Of a DNA stretch of 12,656 bases, positions 1 to 7,305 are shown piece after piece. The translations under genes were made by a program, and so were the position numbers. The stretch is from positions 1 to 12,656 of the forward strand of contig CAMBJI010000024.1 in assembly GCA_945867725.1 (NCBI GenBank), written 5' to 3'. This stretch comes from Bordetella parapertussis. GTDB lineage: Bacteria; Pseudomonadota; Gammaproteobacteria; Burkholderiales; Burkholderiaceae_D. The notes under the pieces were generated by a model. That model worked only from the letters and a program-made list of their open reading frames with translations. It made no database searches and had not been told where the DNA came from. Each line of letters starts with the position of its first letter. Position 1 is the stretch's first letter.

Positions 1-664
1 GGAAATTTTGCGCATCATTGGCACCGATCGCGCAAATTACCAGTCCGGGTCGCGCTGCACCAATGAGCTGGGGGTACTGGGCGGGCCAGTTAAAGACATC
101 CGGCCTGCCGAGTCCCGTGCCGGATCGATAGGCCCGCACAAAACGCGCACCACTCACACCGGCCATATTGCGACGTAAAACCGGCGCCAAACCCACTGCC
201 ATCATGGAATCACCCACCAGCGCGACCTGTGTCGATTGCAAAGCGATCGGAGTGACCACTCGCAATTGATCCGCAGCTTTTGTGGTCGGTTTTTTCTCAA
301 TAGCTTGTTGACGAGATTTGCGTTTTGAGTCCCTTGATGCTTTGACAGGTGGAACTGTTGGCGATGACGTTTGCATATTGGCCGAGGCCGAATTCTCGGC
401 AGTCACCATACTGTCGTCCAAGGGCATCAACGTCGTCGACCATCGTTCCCTCAGACCAAGCGCGACGCGTCGTGGCGCGTCCAAGTGCAATCCGGTCACG
501 ATGCGCTGCCATGTCTGTGTGACGGGCTGAGCAATATTGCGCAATGCGCCCACTTCCAGTCGCTCTGCCCAGACCGCCAGGCCCGCTGCCTCGAGCAGCA
601 ATGCCACCAGCAAAGCTGACACAAGTGCACGAATGACATTGTTGATTGAAGTGGAACGCACCAT
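1..664 (-). CDS. DUF459/SGNH-hydrolase-like partner of MBOAT acyltransferase (partial, C-terminus beyond left edge)
   Basis: The first 221 residues of a longer protein can be read without interruption from an ATG at 664 to the window edge. Residues about 10-32 form a hydrophobic N-terminal segment, probably a membrane anchor or uncleaved signal. A polar Ser/Thr/Lys-rich linker covers about 85-135. An SGNH-type domain then begins: ALVGDSMM (148-155) carries the block I Ser153, and IGAND (213-217) matches block III, with Asn216. This layout is typical of DUF459 proteins, which are found with MBOAT acyltransferases and are thought to finish acetyl transfer to a polysaccharide on the periplasmic side. 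The start lies 2 nt past the MBOAT stop, so the two are very likely co-transcribed and translationally coupled; I see no independent Shine-Dalgarno. The catalytic Asp/His block is outside the window, so completeness cannot be judged. Family call is good; the substrate is unknown. Confidence 0.85.
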   Translation of the reverse strand, partial: MVRSTSINNVIRALVSALLVALLLEAAGLAVWAERLEVGALRNIAQPVTQTWQRIVTGLHLDAPRRVALGLRERWSTTLMPLDDSMVTAENSASANMQTSSPTVPPVKASRDSKRKSRQQAIEKKPTTKAADQLRVVTPIALQSTQVALVGDSMMAVGLAPVLRRNMAGVSGARFVRAYRSGTGLGRPDVFNWPAQYPQLIGAARPGLVICAIGANDAQNF

Positions 665-666
665 GA

Positions 667-2082
667 TCAGAACTGAAAATAAATGAAAGGTGCAGGCGCG
701 CTGGGACCAAGAACCTCAATCACTGTCAGCGAAATGGCAAACAAGGCACCCAACGCTATCGCAGGCATGCGCATGCCCACGAGCTGCGCGCGCAACAAGA
801 CACGCGACGGCAGGTAATGCATGCCGATGCCCATCAACACACAAAGCAGCATACCGGGCGCCAGATCCCAGTGCCAGCTGCCCGCAACGAGTTGCTGCAT
901 CACCGCGAAGGCCTGCCCAAGATCAGCCGCGCGGAAGAAAATCCAGCCAACGCAGACCGCATGGAATAGAAAAAAGCGCGACGCATAACGCCACTGGTCA
1001 GTATCCCGCCAGGCATCATCACCTCTCGCATACCAGTAATTGTCCCAGACGCGGTGTAGGGCCAGCAGCGTCCCATGCCAGATTCCCCACACCACGAAAT
1101 TCCACGCAGCGCCGTGCCAAAGCCCGCCCAGCAGCATGGTGATGAATAGATTGCGCACATTGAGCCACTCGCCCTGACGCGAGCCACCGAGCGGAATGAA
1201 TAGATATTCACGCAACCAGGTTGAGAGGGATATGTGCCAGCGCCGCCAAAATTCCTGAGGCGACGCGCTGCGATAGGGATTATCGAAGTTATCCGGAAAT
1301 CGATACCCCAGCAGTAACGCGCAGCCGATCGCGATATCAGTGTAGCCAGAAAAATCGCAATAAATCTGAGCTGCATAACCGTAAACACCTAACAACACCT
1401 GACTTGCACTGAAGCTTTGCGGATTGGCGAAGACATCGTCCACCATCAGTGTGGCCAGACTATTGGCGATGACTACTTTCTTGAACAGTCCTATGGCAAT
1501 CAACAACAGCGCTCGTGATATTTCGATACGCGAAGGATCTGGTGCCTTCTGCAACTGCGGCATGAAGGTGGATGCACGCAAAATCGGACCAGCGATCAGT
1601 TGCGGAAAAAATGCGACGTAAAGCAGTACATCTTCAAGCGATGGCGCACGTTCGAGTTTGCCGCGCCACACATCGATCATCAGCGAGATCGCATGGAAAC
1701 TCATGAACGAAATACCCAGCGGCAGGATGGGCGAGCTGACGGATACCTGCAGTTCAATACCCAGGCCGTTAGCGAGATTGAGAAAATTCTGAAGAAAGAA
1801 GCCCAGATACTTGTACCAGCCCAGCGTCAGCAGACAGGCGACGATGCCGCCGATTAGCCAGCGGCGCTTGTGCGTACCTCGCTCAATACCTTTGGCCGCG
1901 ATCCAGCCATACAGAGATATCGTGAACAACAGCGGCAGGAAATGCCAGTCCCAGAAACCATAGAAAAAATAACTCAGTACTAGCAGCACGCGCTTGTGCG
2001 TTACATGGCTTCGTACCGTTCCCCAAGCGAGCGCGAAGGCCAGCAAAAAGAATAATGCGAATTCAACGGTGGGGAAAAGCAT
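667..2082 (-). CDS. MBOAT-family O-acyltransferase (AlgI-like)
   Basis: A 471-residue polytopic inner-membrane protein of the membrane-bound O-acyltransferase family. Such proteins move acetyl groups across the membrane for O-acetylation of exported polysaccharides. Hallmarks visible: PLGISF (121-126), a YCDFSGYTDIAIG segment (241-253), FWRRWHISLSTWLREY (278-293), and GGLWHGAAWNF (319-329). His323 in that last motif is the invariant MBOAT histidine, and a second His336 lies in GIWHG. Hydrophobic segments run from residue 5 to the C-terminus, and the length matches AlgI-type members (about 470-520). The ATG at 2082 begins the expected MLFPTVEF N-terminus. No clear Shine-Dalgarno precedes it. 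The DUF459-like gene follows directly, making a two-gene acetylation unit. No alginate, cellulose or capsule synthesis genes are in view, so the polymer acted on is unknown and the symbol algI is not justified. Confidence 0.94.
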   Translation of the reverse strand: MLFPTVEFALFFLLAFALAWGTVRSHVTHKRVLLVLSYFFYGFWDWHFLPLLFTISLYGWIAAKGIERGTHKRRWLIGGIVACLLTLGWYKYLGFFLQNFLNLANGLGIELQVSVSSPILPLGISFMSFHAISLMIDVWRGKLERAPSLEDVLLYVAFFPQLIAGPILRASTFMPQLQKAPDPSRIEISRALLLIAIGLFKKVVIANSLATLMVDDVFANPQSFSASQVLLGVYGYAAQIYCDFSGYTDIAIGCALLLGYRFPDNFDNPYRSASPQEFWRRWHISLSTWLREYLFIPLGGSRQGEWLNVRNLFITMLLGGLWHGAAWNFVVWGIWHGTLLALHRVWDNYWYARGDDAWRDTDQWRYASRFFLFHAVCVGWIFFRAADLGQAFAVMQQLVAGSWHWDLAPGMLLCVLMGIGMHYLPSRVLLRAQLVGMRMPAIALGALFAISLTVIEVLGPSAPAPFIYFQF

Positions 2083-2136
2083 GCGCGAGACTTATTGAGT
2101 GATGAAGCAGATGATATCAACAGACCGGCGATAACT

Positions 2137-2178
2137 ATAAAAACAAAAGTGGAAAGTTATTCATAAAATAACTTTCCA
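2137..2178 (-). terminator. Intrinsic terminator after the SUMF1-like gene
   Basis: A perfect 12-bp stem (arms 2150-2161 and 2167-2178, 5-nt loop) reads on the minus strand as TGGAAAGTTATT, loop, AATAACTTTCCA. It is followed by a T-rich tract, ACTTTTGTTTTTAT, at about 2150-2137. It starts about 27 nt beyond the stop of the SUMF1-like gene and lies upstream of the MBOAT gene. The latter should therefore have its own promoter in about 2083-2136. The stem is AT-rich, so termination may be partial. Confidence 0.75.
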
Positions 2179-2205
2179 TGCATCGCTCTTTGCCAGCATA
2201 GGCAA

Positions 2206-2979
2206 TCAGTCCGATCTGGCCACTCGAAGTCCGAAATAAGGACTTTTAAGCGTGGCCGCAAAACGCGAACGGAAAGCTGACCTGAGCATACGTGCAACAT
2301 TAGACCAAGAGCCACCGCGGTTAACTCGATACTCGCAATTACCCTGTTCCCATGCGACCTGCGTTTCGGGCGCACCCTGATAGTTTGGGTTCCAACAGTC
2401 TTGCGTCCATTCCCATACATTGCCGTGCATGTCGTACAAACCAAGTCGATTGGGCTTTTTCAGCCCAACCGCATGCACTTCCTTGTCTGAATTCGCATTG
2501 AACCACGCGTACGCATCGAGTGAAGCCATCTCGTCGCTATCGTAGTACTCCTTTGACGTGCCGGCGCGCGCAGCATATTCCCACTCTGCCTCGCTGGGCA
2601 ATCGATATTTCTTGCCGGTGAGTTTGCTCAGTTTTTCCACAAAACTCTGTGCCATCTCCCAGTTCACATGATCAACGGGGAAATTTTTACCTTCATTCTC
2701 ACTCGGGTTGTCGCCCATGACAGCGACCCACTCAGCCTGAGTGATTTCATATTTGCCGAGGCTGAAGGATTTCATTTGCAAGGTTCGTGCGGGCTTTTCC
2801 TTGTCATTACCGCTGTCGTTCGGTGCCGATCGTGCGGCGTCCGGTGTGCCCATTACGAAGCTACCTGAGGGAATCACAACCATCTCGGGACAAGTCGGGC
2901 AATCTCGGAAGGTCTTGACGGTATCCGCAACAGCAGCTGCAGCCGCAAACAGCCCCATCAGTAAACATATGGCGCGCAT
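2206..2979 (-). CDS. Secreted SUMF1/FGE-like domain protein, catalytic cysteines absent
   Basis: A 257-residue protein with a Sec signal peptide (about 1-18, ending AVA before Asp19), so it acts outside the cytoplasm. The mature part is one formylglycine-generating-enzyme/sulfatase-modifying-factor fold (PF03781). Markers are the MVVIPSGSFVMG strand (33-44), KYEITQAEW (76-84), PVDHVNW (101-107), YRLPSEAEWEYAARAG (125-140), GLYDMHGNVWEW (180-191), NRGGSW (220-225) and the terminal GLRVAR (250-255). A Cys27-x-x-Cys30 pair follows the signal peptide, as in many bacterial members. At the positions of the two FGE active-site cysteines, after the GGS motif, this protein has Asn226 and Leu231-region residues. 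It is therefore unlikely to oxidise sulfatase cysteines and is more likely a binding or accessory protein. The start is supported by AAGGAGA at 2992-2986, 6 nt before ATG. No sulfatase or kinase is adjacent. Confidence 0.9.
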   Translation of the reverse strand: MRAICLLMGLFAAAAAVADTVKTFRDCPTCPEMVVIPSGSFVMGTPDAARSAPNDSGNDKEKPARTLQMKSFSLGKYEITQAEWVAVMGDNPSENEGKNFPVDHVNWEMAQSFVEKLSKLTGKKYRLPSEAEWEYAARAGTSKEYYDSDEMASLDAYAWFNANSDKEVHAVGLKKPNRLGLYDMHGNVWEWTQDCWNPNYQGAPETQVAWEQGNCEYRVNRGGSWSNVARMLRSAFRSRFAATLKSPYFGLRVARSD

Positions 2980-3182
2980 GGTCGCTCTCCTTATTATGGT
3001 CAGCCTGCATGATACGCAAAACCGAATGTCGCATTGCAGCGCGCGTCAGTCGCGGCGGGCCCGGGATAGCGACCTGACAAGTTCAAGGCAGGCAGTCCGA
3101 CGGCCGATAAGCGTGTTCGGTGTGATATCTTTGCATCCAAGATGGCGCGCCCAGCGACCAAATCAACATCAAAAAATCAATG

Positions 3183-3216
3183 ATCTCATCGACGGGATGC
3201 CCGTTGCGGATGAGAT
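3183..3216 (+). promoter_or_regulatory. Nested inverted repeat in the leader of the SDR-RLP-kinase operon
   Basis: The outer arms ATCTCATC (3183-3190) and GATGAGAT (3209-3216) are perfectly complementary. Inside them ACGGG (3192-3196), ATG and CCCGT (3200-3204) form a second perfect stem with a 3-nt loop. The element ends 30 nt before the GTG start of the SDR gene. It could be a leader RNA hairpin that controls translation, or a two-fold-symmetric operator. On the minus strand it is followed after 6 nt by a T-run, so it might also stop antisense transcripts. The symmetry is visible; the role is inferred. Confidence 0.5.
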
Positions 3217-3246
3217 AAAAATAAAACTGCAGTATCGGGGGAAAGA

Positions 3247-4023
3247 GTGAATCAGGAAGTCAGGTCTACTGCGCGCGTGGCTGTCGTGACGGGTGGCGCT
3301 ATGGGTATCGGTGCTGAAGTTGTCGAACGACTGGCACGTGTCGGTCATCACGTGGTCATTGCCGATCGCGACGAAGCAGCCAGCGCTGCCATGGTCGCGA
3401 AGTTACATACGCAGCAGCTCTCTGTCACTGCGATTGCCATTGACGTAGGCAATCCCGACATAATCGCCAACGCTTTTGATGCGATTACAAACAAGCATGG
3501 CCGCTGCGACATTCTGGTTAATTGCGCAGGCGTTGCCAAAGTCTTCCCGTTTATCGATTTCCCGCTCGCAGATTTCGAGCGCACCATGAACATCAACGTC
3601 ACCGGTACGCTGCTCTGCAGTCAGCACGCAGCGCGTCTGATGATGCGTCATCAGTGGGGGCGCATCATCAATATCGCCTCGGTGGCCGGCATGCGCGCGG
3701 TAGGTACCGGTCGCACGGCCTATGGCACCTCCAAAGGCGCCGTCATTGCATTGACACGACAAATGGCCGTTGAGCTCGCCGAACATGGCATCACCGCCAA
3801 TGCGGTCGCACCGGGGCCTGTGGATACGCCAATGACGCAACTACTGCATACCGAGCAGTTTCGCACTGAGTATTCGAAAGCGATTCCAATGAATCGCTAT
3901 GGCACGGTATCCGAGGTCGGCGCTGCCGTGCAATTTCTCGCTTCCGAAGATGCTGCTTACATCACCGGTATTGCCATGCCAGTCGATGGTGGATTTTTAT
4001 CCAGCGGCGCACGTGGTCTTTGA
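3247..4023 (+). CDS. Short-chain dehydrogenase/reductase, probable NAD-dependent acid-sugar dehydrogenase
   Basis: A classical 258-residue SDR. It has the TGGAMGIG dinucleotide-binding glycine motif (15-22), Asp40 at the end of the second strand (predicts NAD(H) over NADP(H)), and NCAG (92-95). The catalytic tetrad is complete: Asn117, Ser145, Tyr159 and Lys163 (AYGTSKG). The PGPVDTPM segment (189-196) and C-terminal MPVDGGF (244-250) complete the fold. It starts at GTG, preceded by a purine-rich GGGGGAAAGA; the only later ATG falls inside the glycine motif. Its stop is 3 nt before the RLP start, so it heads a tight operon with an RLP and a DUF1537 kinase. From that context I infer that it oxidises a hydroxyl of an acid sugar to the 3-oxo acid that the kinase then phosphorylates. 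FabG-like SDRs are promiscuous by sequence, so the substrate is a guess. Confidence 0.9.
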   Translation: MNQEVRSTARVAVVTGGAMGIGAEVVERLARVGHHVVIADRDEAASAAMVAKLHTQQLSVTAIAIDVGNPDIIANAFDAITNKHGRCDILVNCAGVAKVFPFIDFPLADFERTMNINVTGTLLCSQHAARLMMRHQWGRIINIASVAGMRAVGTGRTAYGTSKGAVIALTRQMAVELAEHGITANAVAPGPVDTPMTQLLHTEQFRTEYSKAIPMNRYGTVSEVGAAVQFLASEDAAYITGIAMPVDGGFLSSGARGL

Positions 4024-4026
4024 ACG

Positions 4027-5241
4027 ATGAACAACCGTACCAGCATGCGCATCGAAGCCGTTTACCATCTTGAAACGGCGGATGATCCGGAAGCAACCGC
4101 CGCAATGATCGCGGGCGAACAATCCTCGGGAACTTTCGTTGCCATTCCCGGTGAAGATGAAGCGCTCAAGGCGCGCGCCGCCGCCCGTTATGAAATCACC
4201 GCGCTCGATCAGGCAAGTAGTGGCGACGCCCAACGCTATGAGCTCAAGCTGTCGTGGCCACTGGAAAATCTCGGGCCATCACTACCCAACCTGATGGCTA
4301 CGATTGCCGGCAATCTGTACGAACTCAAACCGGTACGGTCACTGCGGCTGATGGATATGACGCTGCCGCCCGCGTTCGCGCAAGCTTATCCGGGCCCGGC
4401 CTTTGGCATCGCGGGCACGCGTGCGCTGACTGGTGTGCAACATGGGCCGTTGGTCGGCACCATCATCAAACCCTCGGTGGGACTGAGTGCGCAAACCACT
4501 GCAGATATTGTGGCGCAGCTGTGCGAGGCTGGCGTAGATTTCATCAAGGATGATGAACTGCAGGCAGATGGACCGGCCTGCCCTTTTGATGAGCGCGTGA
4601 CCTTGTCGATGGCGGCGATCAATCGTCATGCTGAACGATCAGGTAAAAAAGTGATGTATGCCTTCAATCTCACCGGCGAACTCGATGAGATGAAACGCCG
4701 CCATGATCTGGTACAGCAGCTCGGTGGCACTGCCGTGATGCTGAGTCTGAATTCTGTCGGTATGGCGGGCTTTAATGCCTTTCGCCGTCATGCGCAATTA
4801 CCGATTCATGCGCATCGCAACGGCTGGGGCTATTTGCAAGCGGGCTGGTCTTACACGGCATGGCAGAAGTTGTGGCGCTTGGCTGGCGTGGATCATATGC
4901 ATGTCAATGGCATCGCCAATAAGTTCCAAGAAGATGACGACAGTGTCATCACTTCAGCGCGCGCTTGCATGACACCGATGTTTGCTGACAAACCCTGCAC
5001 GATCATGCCGGTGTTCTCTTCGGGTCAAACTGTCAGGCAGGCAGCGCCTACGTGGGAACGGCTGCAATCGACTGATCTGATTTTTCTCGCCGGTGGTGGA
5101 TTGTTCGCGCATCCCGGTGGCATTACTGCGGGTGTGAGCGCCCTGCGCCAATCCTGGTCAGCGGCCATCGAAGGAGTGCCGCTGGATGTCGCAGCGAAGA
5201 CGCATCGCGAATTACGTGAAGCACTGGAAAAATTCAGGTGA
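4027..5241 (+). CDS. RuBisCO-like protein (form IV), probable 3-oxo-acid-sugar-phosphate decarboxylase
   Basis: A 404-residue RuBisCO large-subunit homologue, shorter than the roughly 450-475 of true RuBisCO. The N-terminal domain (about 1-125) has EQSSGT (31-36) and GN (95-96), matching RuBisCO Glu60, Thr65 and Asn123. The barrel has GTIIKPSVGL (144-153), with Lys148 at the Lys175 position and Ser150 replacing Lys177. FIKDDE (172-177) gives Lys174/Asp176/Glu177, the carbamate and metal triad. HAHRNG (261-266) gives His263/Arg264, DHMHVNGIANK gives His292 and loop-6 Lys299, SSG is at 331-333 and GGG at 356-358. Known RLPs of this kind, OiaX and OiaT of D-apionate breakdown, act on 3-oxo-isoapionate 4-phosphate made by a DUF1537 kinase; OiaX decarboxylates it. 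The following kinase gene supports a similar role. OiaX- and OiaT-type activity cannot be told apart by eye, nor can a different C4/C5 substrate be excluded. It is not a CO2-fixing RuBisCO. Confidence 0.93.
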   Translation: MNNRTSMRIEAVYHLETADDPEATAAMIAGEQSSGTFVAIPGEDEALKARAAARYEITALDQASSGDAQRYELKLSWPLENLGPSLPNLMATIAGNLYELKPVRSLRLMDMTLPPAFAQAYPGPAFGIAGTRALTGVQHGPLVGTIIKPSVGLSAQTTADIVAQLCEAGVDFIKDDELQADGPACPFDERVTLSMAAINRHAERSGKKVMYAFNLTGELDEMKRRHDLVQQLGGTAVMLSLNSVGMAGFNAFRRHAQLPIHAHRNGWGYLQAGWSYTAWQKLWRLAGVDHMHVNGIANKFQEDDDSVITSARACMTPMFADKPCTIMPVFSSGQTVRQAAPTWERLQSTDLIFLAGGGLFAHPGGITAGVSALRQSWSAAIEGVPLDVAAKTHRELREALEKFR

Positions 5242-5279
5242 GCGCTGTTGAATTTTCGCGCTCATGAGGAAATGAAATC

Positions 5280-6650
5280 ATGAACGACGTGAGCAAAGCC
5301 TTGCGGGCCAAAGTCCTGTTCTATGGCGATGATTTTACCGGCGCCTCAGATAACGCTGCCCAATATGCGCGGCATGGACTGAAGACGGTTTTGTTTTTTT
5401 CAGATCCCGGCGTGGATGGCCTTGAACACGCCGCCCGAAACTACGACGTGGTCGGCGTGGCAGGCACAGCGCGCTCGCTTGAACTTGATGGCATGCGTGC
5501 CGAACTGACGCCAATGCTGGAAAAATTCCGGCAACTTAAGGTGCCACTAGTTCAGTACAAATGCTGCTCTACCTTTGATTCATCACCCCATACCGGCAGT
5601 TTGGGCTATGCGATACAACTGATGCAAGCGTGCTGGCCGGCTAGTCTGATACCCGTGCTCGCAGCCACGCCTGAGTTCGGCCGTTACACCATGTTTGGTC
5701 ATCACTACGCACGCGCAGGCGCAGCGGTGTATCGACTCGATCGTCATCCCGTGATGTCGCGTCATCCGGTGACGCCAATGAATGAATCAGATTTATCTTT
5801 GGTTCTCACGCAGCAAGGTTTCACCCCGTCCCATGCGGTGGATTTGCGCTCGCTGGATCATTTCGAAGCAAGCCCCGATGCACTTGCAACAGAGCTCCTC
5901 GCGCAAGACAGTGTGGTGTTCGATGGTTACACGCTAAAGCAAGTGATGACTGCGGCTGCCAGCTTGTGGCATGTATCGCAACAACGTCAAGTGTGCGCGA
6001 TGGCCGCGCAGGGTTTTGCTCATGGACTTGGCGCATGGTTACGCCAGTCCGGACGACTGAAATCAAGCCAGCCGACTCACAAGCTGGATGCAGTTGACCG
6101 GTTGCTGGTGCTCTCCGGTAGTTGTTCTTCCTTGTCGGCAGAGCAGATCGCATGGGCGCGAGAGGCTGGCTTTCTGACCATGCGTGCGGATCTGAGTCTG
6201 TTGACGGGTCAAGATACTGACGCGCTGGACGTGCTGGAGAACCGCATGCTGGATGCTTTGAAATCCGGCACCAGTGTGGTCGTGTTCACCGCAGAGGGCC
6301 CTGATGATGCTCTGGTTTCAGCAGCGTCGGCTCAAGCTTTGAGCGCATCGGCGATGGCGCAGCGTATCGGCTCTCTGTTCGCGCGACTGGCGCGTGTGGC
6401 ATTCGCACAGGCTGGCTTGCAAAGACTGGTGGTCGCGGGCGGGGACTCATCCAGCTTCACCATGCGCGACATACGCGCCAGCGCGTTGGAAATCAAAGCC
6501 AGTGACTTCGGGCAAAATGCCCATGTCTGCACGCTGGTGTCCGATGACCCGCTGATACACGACAAGGAAGTACTGCTCAAAGGTGGACAGGTAGGTCAGG
6601 CGAATCTGTACGGTCTGATGCTGGCGGGCTTCAGCAATTCAAGCCCATGA
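5280..6650 (+). CDS. DUF1537 four-carbon acid-sugar kinase family protein (OtnK/OiaK-like)
   Basis: A 456-residue member of the DUF1537 kinase family (N- and C-terminal domains PF07005 and PF17042), which phosphorylates acid sugars such as 3-oxo-tetronates, threonate, erythronate and 3-oxo-isoapionate. Visible signatures: FYGDDFTGASDNA (14-26), KCCSTFDSSP (94-103), SRHPVTPMNESDL (160-172), VLSGSCSSLSAEQI (277-290), VVAGGDSSSF (384-393) and the C-terminal LKGGQVGQ (433-440). The glycine-rich ends are the presumed nucleotide site. The ATG at 5280 has a GAGGAAA Shine-Dalgarno at 5266-5272. The gene follows the RLP by 38 nt and is probably the last of the operon. I infer that it makes the phosphorylated 3-oxo acid that the RLP cleaves. 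The usual partners of threonate/erythronate members (OtnC aldolase, OtnI isomerase) are absent, which favours an OiaK-like assignment without proving it. Confidence 0.93.
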   Translation: MNDVSKALRAKVLFYGDDFTGASDNAAQYARHGLKTVLFFSDPGVDGLEHAARNYDVVGVAGTARSLELDGMRAELTPMLEKFRQLKVPLVQYKCCSTFDSSPHTGSLGYAIQLMQACWPASLIPVLAATPEFGRYTMFGHHYARAGAAVYRLDRHPVMSRHPVTPMNESDLSLVLTQQGFTPSHAVDLRSLDHFEASPDALATELLAQDSVVFDGYTLKQVMTAAASLWHVSQQRQVCAMAAQGFAHGLGAWLRQSGRLKSSQPTHKLDAVDRLLVLSGSCSSLSAEQIAWAREAGFLTMRADLSLLTGQDTDALDVLENRMLDALKSGTSVVVFTAEGPDDALVSAASAQALSASAMAQRIGSLFARLARVAFAQAGLQRLVVAGGDSSSFTMRDIRASALEIKASDFGQNAHVCTLVSDDPLIHDKEVLLKGGQVGQANLYGLMLAGFSNSSP

Positions 6651-6772
6651 ACTGATTTCGCACACCACCCACGAGCGGCCCAATCGGGTTAAAGTAATAT
6701 TCTGTGGAAAATTAAAACAACCCCGCAATATCAACAAATTATAAACACAATAACTTATCTGAGGCAGAACCC

Positions 6773-7189
6773 ATGAAGCAATTGATTTTCGGCGCAGCAC
6801 TACTGCTCACCATGCAAGCCGCCAGCGCACAAAATATTTTCGAAATCTCGCCTGATTCGTCCAACCCGAATTACGCGCAGTGCAAATTTCAAACCTACGA
6901 TGATAGTGCTTTGCTAATCACCACCTACATGGGCTCGCTGGTCGCTGGAAAGTACGAGAAGAAATGCTCGGCTGAATTTCTGACGCAAGCCAAGGACGGC
7001 AAGCGTAAGCATGACGCGATGCTTAAAGCCTCCGATCAGCAAATCGGTTACTGCTACTCAGACAAAGACACGAAGTTCATTCGTAGCTTGCTCATCACGG
7101 CGGTAGACAAGATACCCGAGTTCTGCGGATCAAAAAATGTCACTGATGCGATTGAGGATTGGGTAAAGCGGCTGAATCAGGAAAACTGA
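6773..7189 (+). CDS. Small secreted four-cysteine protein, unknown function
   Basis: A 138-residue protein that I do not recognise. Residues 1-19 form a clear Sec signal peptide (hydrophobic core, ASA cleavage before Gln20), so the mature protein of about 119 residues is probably periplasmic. It carries four cysteines (37, 65, 94, 118), enough for two disulfides. The rest is mixed and helix-rich, with a basic KDGKRKH stretch (74-80). GAGG at 6761-6764, 8 nt before ATG, supports the start. The 122-bp AT-rich region between the kinase and this gene contains a TAATAT box, so it may have its own promoter. The size and Cys pattern recall small periplasmic immunity-type proteins, but I see no matching motif and make no such claim. 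Real gene: likely. Function: unknown. Confidence 0.75.
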   Translation: MKQLIFGAALLLTMQAASAQNIFEISPDSSNPNYAQCKFQTYDDSALLITTYMGSLVAGKYEKKCSAEFLTQAKDGKRKHDAMLKASDQQIGYCYSDKDTKFIRSLLITAVDKIPEFCGSKNVTDAIEDWVKRLNQEN

Positions 7190-7207
7190 TCACAGGATTC
7201 TCAGAGG

Positions 7208-7244
7208 GCGCTGGGCAAGTCCGAGTTTGACAACCACCCAGCGC
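7208..7244. repeat. 8-bp inverted repeat between convergent genes
   Basis: GCGCTGGG (7208-7215) and CCCAGCGC (7237-7244) are exact reverse complements separated by 21 nt. They lie between the convergent ends of the genes at 6773-7189 and 7306-7950. The pair could form a hairpin in either transcript and so act as a bidirectional stop. Neither side has a T-run, so a classical intrinsic terminator is not supported. The rest of 7190-7305 shows nothing else I can name. Confidence 0.35.
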
Positions 7245-7305
7245 ATCTGGGCCGCCATGCTGGCACGCTCCCCTGAGGCTACTCCACGCGCAATGCGTCT
7301 TGCTG

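Noticed and set aside
297..719. 140-residue minus-strand open frame
   Set aside because: It overlaps the DUF459 gene in another frame and the MBOAT C-terminus; the SGNH motifs lie in the frame starting at 664.
690..1142. 150-residue plus-strand open frame within the MBOAT gene
   Set aside because: Low-complexity Pro/Arg/Ala composition and fully antisense to a family-defining acyltransferase.
2741..3250. 169-residue plus-strand open frame across the start of the SUMF1-like gene
   Set aside because: About half is antisense to the well-supported secreted SUMF1-like gene, and the remainder shows no protein-like pattern or ribosome site.
4027..5241. True CO2-fixing RuBisCO large subunit
   Set aside because: Too short, Lys177 position replaced, and located with an SDR and acid-sugar kinase rather than phosphoribulokinase or small subunit genes.
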